Of a DNA stretch of 12,008 bases, positions 6,584 to 12,008 are shown in pieces; within the stretch, counting starts at the first letter, position 1, and every line of letters starts with the position of its first letter. Below the pieces are notes generated by a model. The model made no database searches, was not told the DNA's origin, and saw only the letters and a program-made list of their open reading frames with translations. Origin of the DNA: JAPLXD01 sp041661585 (GTDB taxonomy: Bacteria; Patescibacteriota; Minisyncoccia; Moranbacterales; UBA11712); the NCBI GenBank assembly GCA_041661585.1, contig JBAZUC010000024.1:1-12008 (forward strand), in the 5' to 3' direction. Made by a program: the position numbers and the translations under genes.

Positions 6584-8305
6584 ATGACAGTCCGAAGAAA
6601 AATTTGGCTGAAGTTTTCTCTGGTCGTGATCTTGTTTTTGATCACGGCTCTTGTTGCATATCCGAAGCCGATCCAAAAACCGACTTGGCTTGGAAATACG
6701 CTTGGGAAATTGAAAATCAATCTCGGCCTTGATCTTCAGGGTGGGATTCATTTAGAGTATAAAGTTGATACGAGTGCCGTTGATTCGTCTAAACTGTCGG
6801 ATGCATTAAATGGATTGCAGAATGTAATAGAACAGCGTGTAAATAAATTTGGGGTAGCTGAACCCATTGTGGAAACCTTGAAATCAGGGGGAGAGCAACG
6901 TCTTATCGTCGAACTTGCAGGGATAAAAGATATAGAGACCGCAAAAGAACAAATTAAAGAAACGCCGAAGTTAGAATTTAAAAAAGTCGGTGAAGTGCCA
7001 CAGCCGGAACAGCCGACCGAGCTTTCTCTTGAAGATCAGCAGTCCAATGACCAGCAAAAACAAAAAGCTGAAGATTTGCTCAAGCAAGTTCAAGGCGGTG
7101 CGAATTTCACAGAGCTGGCGAAGCTTGATTCACAAGATCCCGGATCAAAAGATCAGGGCGGGGATTTGGGATTTGTGAAAAAGGGAACGTTTGTTCCGGA
7201 ATTCGATAAAGTTTTGTTTGACAGCAATCTCGAGCCCGGGCAAGTGTTTCCGCAAGTCGTCGAGTCTGATTTTGGCTTCCATATAATAAAATTGATCGAA
7301 ATTAGGGGAGATGGAGAAGAAAAAGAGGTGCACAGCCAGCATATACTGCTCGCTAAAAAAACACTGCCAATGCCGCAGCAGGCAATGCCGGATCTGATTG
7401 ATACCGGATTGACAGGAAAAAATTTAGAAGATACACAGCCAGTACCCAATCCTCAAACAGGGCAGTGGGAAGTGAGTTTTGAACTTGATGGCGAAGGCGC
7501 AAAAATATTCTCGGATCTTACAAAAGAAAACATAGGAAAACCCATTGCCATCGTACTCGATGGGGATGTGATATCTGCCCCAACGGTTCAAAGCCATATT
7601 GTTGATGGCAAAGGTGTTATTTCGGGAAATTTTACGCCCCAAGAAGCAAAAGACTTATCTCAAAGATTGAATGAGGGAGCTTTGCCCTTGCCTCTAGAGG
7701 GGCCGATTAGGCAACAAAGCATGAACGCGACACTTGGAATGGATTCTTTTAACATAACAATGAAGGCAGGGATCATCGGAATCATTCTCGTTATGATCTT
7801 TATGATAATATACTACCGTTTTCTGGGGATTGTTGCTTCGGCCGCTGTTTTGATCTATAGCCTTCTCATGATCGCCATTTTCAAACTTTCTTCGGTCTCG
7901 CCGTGGTCGATCACTCTCACGCTCGCGGGCATTGCCGGATTCATTCTTTCCGTTGGTATGGCGGTGGACGCGAATATTTTGATTTTCGAGCGCACGAAAG
8001 AGGAGATCCGGAAGGGGCGCAGCAGCATGCGCAGCGCGATCGATGAGGGACATCACCGCGCCTGGCCGAGCATCCGCGATAGCAATATTTCAACGATGAT
8101 CACCTCGCTCATATTGATCTGGTTCGGGACGGGATTTGTGAAAGGATTCGCGGTCACGCTGCTTTTGGGAGTTTTGGTTTCGATGTTTACGGCCATCGTG
8201 CTTGTCCGCATCATTTTGACGGCACTTATCGGGCAATGGGCGGAGGATAGGCACGGCTTGATAATAGCCAAGAGATTAGAGAAAAAAGAAGATTCAAGTG
8301 ATTAA
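6584..8305 (+). CDS. secD: protein translocase subunit SecD with an inserted parvulin (PpiC-type) domain
   Basis: SecD helps SecYEG export proteins, using the proton gradient to pull substrate out on the outer face. One N-terminal membrane segment (about 7-26) is followed by the GLDLQGGIHLEY motif (about 48-59). The large periplasmic domain follows, then a five-helix C-terminal bundle (about 390-560) with GMAVDANILIFER at 458-470. Between LEFKKVGE (near 135) and TGLTGKNLED (274-283), where SecD normally runs on directly, there is an extra stretch of about 130 residues. Residues 159-240 match parvulin-type prolyl isomerases: KAEDLLKQVQGGANFTELA, SQDPGSKDQGGDLGF, VPEFDKVLF and FGFHIIKL. A typical parvulin first strand, EVHSQHILLAKK (248-259), comes after this instead of before it. 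A chaperone or isomerase role for emerging substrates is inferred. The start has no SD. secF follows 18 nt after the stop. Confidence 0.95.
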   Translation: MTVRRKIWLKFSLVVILFLITALVAYPKPIQKPTWLGNTLGKLKINLGLDLQGGIHLEYKVDTSAVDSSKLSDALNGLQNVIEQRVNKFGVAEPIVETLKSGGEQRLIVELAGIKDIETAKEQIKETPKLEFKKVGEVPQPEQPTELSLEDQQSNDQQKQKAEDLLKQVQGGANFTELAKLDSQDPGSKDQGGDLGFVKKGTFVPEFDKVLFDSNLEPGQVFPQVVESDFGFHIIKLIEIRGDGEEKEVHSQHILLAKKTLPMPQQAMPDLIDTGLTGKNLEDTQPVPNPQTGQWEVSFELDGEGAKIFSDLTKENIGKPIAIVLDGDVISAPTVQSHIVDGKGVISGNFTPQEAKDLSQRLNEGALPLPLEGPIRQQSMNATLGMDSFNITMKAGIIGIILVMIFMIIYYRFLGIVASAAVLIYSLLMIAIFKLSSVSPWSITLTLAGIAGFILSVGMAVDANILIFERTKEEIRKGRSSMRSAIDEGHHRAWPSIRDSNISTMITSLILIWFGTGFVKGFAVTLLLGVLVSMFTAIVLVRIILTALIGQWAEDRHGLIIAKRLEKKEDSSD

Positions 8306-8311
8306 GCTCGC

Positions 8312-8317
8312 TAGTAT
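8312..8317 (+). promoter_or_regulatory. possible internal -10 for secF
   Basis: TAGTAT lies between secD and secF with 6 nt before the secF ATG, the same spacing as at the PurD-like gene. There is no TG extension in the right place and no convincing -35, so the match may be chance and secF may simply be read through from secD. Confidence 0.2.
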
Positions 8318-8323
8318 CGCAAT

Positions 8324-9217
8324 ATGTATAATATCTTAGGCAAACGAAAATACTTCTATATCTTTTCCGGAACATTGATGCTTCTCTCCATCGTCGCTCT
8401 TTCGGTTTGGGGATTGAAATATGGACTTGATTTCACAGGAGGAACGCTGATGGAAATAAGAAATGAGAAAGTAGAAATAAAGAATAATGATCTTAAGGAC
8501 ACTTTGAAAGAAGTTGGTATTGAAGATGCGGTGATCACGCCGACGCAAAACAATGCCTTTCTGATCCGTTATGCCAATTCGAGCGATGAAAAAAACATGG
8601 AAGTACTCGCCAAATTGCGCGAAAAGTTTCCGGATATCCAAAATACCCGTCTTGATTATATCGGTCCGTCCATTTCCTCCGAACTCAAATCAAAGGCCAT
8701 CTGGGCGCTTTTGGTCGCGGTCATCGGTATTGCGGCATACGTCGCCTACGCGTTCCGGAAAGTTTCGCGGCCGGTGGAATCGTGGAAATATGGCGTTGGA
8801 GCGGTGGTGGCGCTGGTTCATGATGTTTTGATCACGGTCGGAATATTCGCGATTCTTGGGCATTTGTTCAACATCGAAATTGATTCCTCTTTCATCGCCG
8901 CATTGCTGACAATTCTTGGTTTTTCCGTGCATGATACGATCGTCGTCTATGACCGGACGCGCGAAAACCTTTTGCGTTCCGGCTCGGGCGAGAAATTCGA
9001 CGAAACAGTGAACCGCAGCCTCAACGAAACGATGGCGCGCTCGATCAACACATCTCTCACAGTGATCATAACGCTGCTTGCGATTTTTCTTCTGGGCGGC
9101 GCATCGATCAAAAATTTCACTCTTGCACTTCTTATTGGAATCACCTTTGGAACATATTCCTCGATTTTCGTTGCCTCGGCAGTGATCGTTGATTGGTGGA
9201 AATGGGAGAAAACTTGA
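8324..9217 (+). CDS. secF: protein translocase subunit SecF
   Basis: SecF is the partner of SecD in the Sec accessory complex. At 297 aa it has the usual length and six expected membrane helices. The first helix (about 10-31) is followed by GLDFTGGT (34-41), and a short periplasmic domain ends at IGPSISSELKSKAI. The C-terminal helices carry the family motifs VHDVLIT, LTILGFSVHDTIVVYDRTREN, NETMARSINTSLT and GTYSSIFVASA. An in-frame TAG at 8312-8314 rules out an upstream start. No SD is visible, so expression probably depends on coupling to secD or on a leaderless transcript. The first 200 nt are AT-rich and the membrane part GC-rich, the same pattern as in secD. The TGA stop lies inside the TTGACA of the next promoter. 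Confidence 0.96.
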   Translation: MYNILGKRKYFYIFSGTLMLLSIVALSVWGLKYGLDFTGGTLMEIRNEKVEIKNNDLKDTLKEVGIEDAVITPTQNNAFLIRYANSSDEKNMEVLAKLREKFPDIQNTRLDYIGPSISSELKSKAIWALLVAVIGIAAYVAYAFRKVSRPVESWKYGVGAVVALVHDVLITVGIFAILGHLFNIEIDSSFIAALLTILGFSVHDTIVVYDRTRENLLRSGSGEKFDETVNRSLNETMARSINTSLTVIITLLAIFLLGGASIKNFTLALLIGITFGTYSSIFVASAVIVDWWKWEKT

Positions 9218-9242
9218 CAATGCAAATAGGGTATGTTATCAT
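9214..9242 (+). promoter_or_regulatory. strong promoter P1 of the sigma-4/HARE gene
   Basis: A perfect TTGACA (9214-9219), a 17-bp spacer and TATCAT (9237-9242) with a TGT extension (9234-9236). The -35 box contains the secF stop codon. The predicted start is near 9249. It is the best consensus promoter in the window. Confidence 0.75.
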
Positions 9243-9271
9243 TTTACTCTAGGATTAATTCGTGCTAATAT
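9243..9271 (+). promoter_or_regulatory. second promoter P2 of the sigma-4/HARE gene
   Basis: TTTACT (9243-9248), a 17-bp spacer and an extended -10 TGCTAATAT (9263-9271). It starts one base after P1 ends, so the two are in tandem, with a predicted start near 9278 and only about 14 nt of leader. Confidence 0.5.
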
Positions 9272-9291
9272 AGCTTTAATCAAAGAGAAAA

Positions 9292-10404
9292 ATGATGATT
9301 ACTGAAAACAAGTTCAATTTGCGGGAAAATCCTGATTTTCCTCAAAAAATAGTAGTAAAATCGACCGATATTGCCACGATTGCCTCTGATTTGATGGGGA
9401 GTTTGGGAGCCAAGCAAAAACTTGTGCTTTCCAGCCGTTTTGGAATTTCCGACCGCGATCCGCAGACTCTTGAGTCGATCGGAAAAAGCTTGAATATCAC
9501 TCGAGAACGGGTGCGCCAGATCGAAGCCGACGCTCTGAATCTGCTCAAAAAAACCGATCAGACCGAGCAATCCAAGGAATTGTTTTCCATTATTTCGGAA
9601 ACAATCGAAGAAAAGGGCAGAATTGCAAAATCTGAAACGCTCATCGAAGAAGTTTTTGAAAAATATTTCGGAAGAAAAGCCAGGGATTCAAAAGAAAAAA
9701 GCTTGCTTGAGATCGTTTTTTCCGTAGCCGGCCTCAAAAGAATGAAGGGCAACAAAGAAATGGAAGACGGCTGGTCAGGCAAAGATTTTGATATCAAAAG
9801 CTTCCGAAGCGCTGTGAGTCAGATCGAAAAAATATTCGACGAATCAAAGAAGCTTTTTTCGGAAGAAGAATTGCTGAAAAAAGTTGACATTGCAGGTCAA
9901 GCCGCGCCGCAGGCAAAGATTGATCCGGAAAAAATCACCAATTTTCTCGAAGTTTCCAAAAAATTCGGAAAAAATGTTTTCGGCAATTGGGGAAAAGCAA
10001 AGTGGCCGCTTGTACGTCCGAGAGGTGTGCGTGAAAAAGCGACTCTGGTGCTCCTCAACTGCAAAAAGCCTTTGCATTTCCGCGAAATCAGCCAGCTTGT
10101 TGAAAAAACGGGCTTGAGCGACAAAAAAGTTCATCCCCAGACCGTTCACAATGAGCTGATCCGCGACAAGAGATTTGTTTTGGTCGGGCGGGGGACATAC
10201 GCCCTTCGCGAATGGGGATATGAGGAAGGAACAGTGAAGGATATCATCGTCTCCATCATCAAATCAGCCGGCGGATTTTTGAAAAAAGATTCAATTGTGA
10301 AGGATGTCCTCAAAAAACGCAAGGTGAAAAAGGCGACGATTGCCGTCAACTTGTCGGACAAAAAAGTTTTTGAAAAAACAAAGGGCGGGTACTCTCTGAA
10401 GTAG
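9292..10404 (+). CDS. sigma-70 region 4 / HARE-HTH fusion, probable transcription regulator
   Basis: This 370-aa protein is predicted cytoplasmic. Residues 38-86 are a sigma-70 region 4: LGAKQKLVLSSRFG, then TLESIGKSLNITRERVRQIEADAL, close to the -35-recognition helix-turn-helix of primary sigma factors. There is no region 2 or 3, so it cannot melt a -10 element by itself. A charged, probably helical middle follows (about 90-245). Residues 250-305 (LHFREISQLVEKTG, then VGRGTYALREWGY) match the HARE winged helix found in the RNA polymerase delta subunit. A last segment (about 306-370) looks like a further winged helix. A role as an RNA polymerase-associated or DNA-binding regulator is inferred. 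Two tandem promoters precede it, and it has a double ATG (9292, 9295) with only a weak AAGAG ribosome-binding site. Confidence 0.8.
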   Translation: MMITENKFNLRENPDFPQKIVVKSTDIATIASDLMGSLGAKQKLVLSSRFGISDRDPQTLESIGKSLNITRERVRQIEADALNLLKKTDQTEQSKELFSIISETIEEKGRIAKSETLIEEVFEKYFGRKARDSKEKSLLEIVFSVAGLKRMKGNKEMEDGWSGKDFDIKSFRSAVSQIEKIFDESKKLFSEEELLKKVDIAGQAAPQAKIDPEKITNFLEVSKKFGKNVFGNWGKAKWPLVRPRGVREKATLVLLNCKKPLHFREISQLVEKTGLSDKKVHPQTVHNELIRDKRFVLVGRGTYALREWGYEEGTVKDIIVSIIKSAGGFLKKDSIVKDVLKKRKVKKATIAVNLSDKKVFEKTKGGYSLK

Positions 10405-10439
10405 GAAAAAAAGAAAACAAAACTAATTTAACAAACATC

Positions 10440-11708
10440 ATGGATTTCGCATCCTTTTTCAAACAATATTTTGAAACAATCGGGCTATTGTACTCCATCA
10501 GTTGGTGGTGGGCGGGTCCGATTGTTTTGTTTTATCTGTTCAAAATTCTCTGGAGAAAATATTCTTGGGGACAGTATGCTTCAACAATGAAGAATATTGT
10601 GCTCGAGATCAAACCCCCTCGCAACATCGAGCGCAGTCCGCGGACGATGGAACAGGTTTTTGCGGCCTTGCATGGAGTTTGGTCAACTCCAAACTATATT
10701 GACAAGTTCATCAAAGGCAAATGGTATCAATCCCTCATCAGCTTCGAAATTCAGGGAGTGAACGGAGAAATGCATTTCTATGTCCGTCTCGAAAGCAAAT
10801 ATCGCAATTTCATCGAATCCCTCATCTATTCCCAATATCCGGAAGCGGAAATTCAGGAAGTTGAGGATTATACCTTGTCTGTTCCGAAAAACGCGCCAAA
10901 TCCAGAATGGGATCTTTGGGGGGTGGACTTCAAGCTGGCAAAGAACGATGCCTATCCGATCCGGACGTACAAATATTTTCAGGAAGAAGTGACCAAGGGA
11001 ATGATCGATCCATTGGCAGAACTCGCCGATGTCATTGCCGGACTTCCTCCCGGACAGCAGATCTGGCTTCAATGGGTTGTCACTCCCGAACACGACAAAG
11101 ACTGGCAGGGAGCCGTGAAAAAGTTGGCCGACAAATTGTCAGGGAAAGAAGTGAAAAGCGAACCAATGATAATTTTCCGTTTTTTTTCTGAAATGGGGGA
11201 TATCTTGAGTTCAGCTTTCATGTACATTTTCAGCACAGTCGATGAAATTGCCGAAAAAAAGAAAGACGAACAGCCCTTGATGTTCAGGCTCACGCCCGGA
11301 GAACAGGAAACGCTCAAAGCGGTTGAAGAAAGTATCGCAAAGAAGGGATATCGGACCAAGATGCGCTTTATCTATGTCGGCCGGCGCGAAGGATTTGACC
11401 GGGGTTTTTTGTCGGGAGTGAACGGGGCGATCCAGCAGTTCAATGACGCGATGCTCAATTCTTTTGCGCATGACAATGAAACGAAGACTTTCGCGAACTA
11501 TATCTGGGTCAAACCCCGGATGCGTTTTGCCCAGCGAAAAATTTTCAATCGATATCTTGATCGCGATCCGGACGGACCGAGATTTGTGCTGAATTCGGAA
11601 GAGCTGGCGACGGTCTTTCATATGCCGGATATGTCCGTGTTGTCGCCGTCCATCTCGCGCGTTGAAGCCAAAAAAGGCGGCGCACCGGTCAATTTGCCAA
11701 TAGAATAA
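10440..11708 (+). CDS. conserved single-pass membrane protein paired with a VirD4/HerA-like ATPase
   Basis: This 422-aa protein has one clear membrane helix near the N-terminus (about 16-39, rich in W, L and I) followed by basic residues, so most of it should lie in the cytoplasm. I know of no catalytic motif in it. The soluble part mixes beta-rich stretches (LISFEIQGVNGEMHFYVRLE) with acidic helices, and a second hydrophobic stretch (about 240-265) may be amphipathic. As I recall, proteins of this sort stand directly before conjugation-type ATPases in CPR genomes, and here the next gene starts 2 nt after the stop. A role as membrane anchor or platform for that ATPase in DNA transfer or pilus-like machinery is inferred. 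No SD and no clear promoter is seen in the 35-nt A-rich gap upstream. Confidence 0.7.
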   Translation: MDFASFFKQYFETIGLLYSISWWWAGPIVLFYLFKILWRKYSWGQYASTMKNIVLEIKPPRNIERSPRTMEQVFAALHGVWSTPNYIDKFIKGKWYQSLISFEIQGVNGEMHFYVRLESKYRNFIESLIYSQYPEAEIQEVEDYTLSVPKNAPNPEWDLWGVDFKLAKNDAYPIRTYKYFQEEVTKGMIDPLAELADVIAGLPPGQQIWLQWVVTPEHDKDWQGAVKKLADKLSGKEVKSEPMIIFRFFSEMGDILSSAFMYIFSTVDEIAEKKKDEQPLMFRLTPGEQETLKAVEESIAKKGYRTKMRFIYVGRREGFDRGFLSGVNGAIQQFNDAMLNSFAHDNETKTFANYIWVKPRMRFAQRKIFNRYLDRDPDGPRFVLNSEELATVFHMPDMSVLSPSISRVEAKKGGAPVNLPIE

Positions 11709-11710
11709 TT

Positions 11711-12008
11711 ATGCACAACGAAAAAATCACAACTTTCGCCAAGACCAATTTCCGCGGACAGGAACGTGTTTTCGGGATCAAAGAGGACGATCGGCGGCGC
11801 CATTTCTATGTCGTGGGGAAAACCGGAACCGGAAAGACGACGATGATCCAGAATATGGCCATCCAGGACATTCAAAACGGCCGCGGAGTGGCCATTGTCG
11901 ATCCGCATGGAGAATTTGCCGAAGAAGTTCTCAAAGCCGTTCCTGCCAGCCGCATCAACGATGTGATCTATTTCAATCCGGCCGATCAAGAATGGCCGAT
12001 CGCCTTCA
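11711..12008 (+). CDS. VirD4/TraD/HerA-type P-loop ATPase, N-terminal fragment cut by the window edge
   Basis: The reading frame is open from the ATG at 11711 to the last base, giving about 99 residues. Walker A is GKTGTGKTT at 36-44. It is followed by a conserved segment, AIVDPHGEFAEEVL, typical of the type IV secretion coupling-protein/HerA superfamily, whose members pump DNA or protein through membranes as hexamers. No transmembrane segment precedes the P-loop, unlike classical VirD4, so the membrane protein 2 nt upstream may supply the anchor. Walker B and the C-terminal half are outside the window, so the exact subfamily cannot be fixed. A pilus or secretion ATPase is less likely given the DPHG motif. 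Confidence 0.85.
   Translation, partial: MHNEKITTFAKTNFRGQERVFGIKEDDRRRHFYVVGKTGTGKTTMIQNMAIQDIQNGRGVAIVDPHGEFAEEVLKAVPASRINDVIYFNPADQEWPIAF

Noticed and set aside
8690..9220. 176-codon open frame on the minus strand
   Set aside because: It is antisense to secF, whose family motifs are unambiguous. The translation is low-complexity in Arg/Asp/Asn, as expected for a shadow frame.
1..12008. alternative genetic code with TGA as glycine, as in some CPR lineages
   Set aside because: The PurD-like gene and secF both end at TGA at the expected protein length, so TGA acts as a stop here.
1..12008. CRISPR arrays, tRNA or rRNA genes, insertion sequences, defence systems
   Set aside because: No regularly spaced repeats, cloverleaf-like sequences, transposase motifs or terminal inverted repeats were seen. 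The genes present are mainly housekeeping.

Overview
The window looks like a chromosomal segment of an ultra-small, gene-dense bacterium of the Candidate Phyla Radiation (Patescibacteria), most likely Parcubacteria-like. This is inferred from gene content and style. The features pointing there are a SecD carrying a parvulin (PpiC-type) insertion, a protein joining sigma region 4 to a HARE helix-turn-helix, a membrane protein paired with a VirD4/HerA-like ATPase, very short gaps, and mostly absent or weak Shine-Dalgarno (SD) sites. TGA is used as a stop (the PurD-like gene and secF end in it), which argues against the recoded Absconditabacteria/Gracilibacteria lineages. All recognisable genes lie on the + strand. 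No tRNA, rRNA, CRISPR array, transposase or phage gene was seen.

Layout. At 1-300 there is a 66-codon ORF of unknown function with a good SD and a strong intrinsic terminator. At 301-3949 an extended -10 promoter precedes a two-gene unit: an ABC exporter half-transporter and a family X DNA polymerase with a PHP domain (PolX), 4 nt apart. At 3950-4991 there is a compositionally distinct, GC-richer monocistronic unit. It has a promoter with an inverted repeat over the -35 box, a structured 5' leader, an unknown secreted protein, and a terminator. At 5029-6525 lies a divergent PurD-like ATP-grasp ligase that appears to be transcribed leaderless. At 6584-9217 are secD and secF, the SecYEG accessory complex. 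At 9292-10404 a sigma-region-4/HARE regulator is preceded by tandem promoters. From 10440 to the edge, a single-pass membrane protein is followed 2 nt later by the start of a conjugation/pilus-type ATPase that runs off the window.

How it fits together. The window is mostly housekeeping (DNA repair, protein export, a ligase possibly linked to purine synthesis) with lineage-specific modifications. A recurring promoter element, TGnTA(A/G)nnT, stands before most transcription units. In two places the -35 box overlaps the stop codon of the preceding gene. The most notable points are the apparently circularly permuted parvulin domain inside SecD, the sigma-4/HARE fusion with no sigma region 2, the leaderless geometry at the PurD-like gene, and the GC-rich secreted-protein unit. 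No defence system or other complete, obviously novel multi-gene system is visible.
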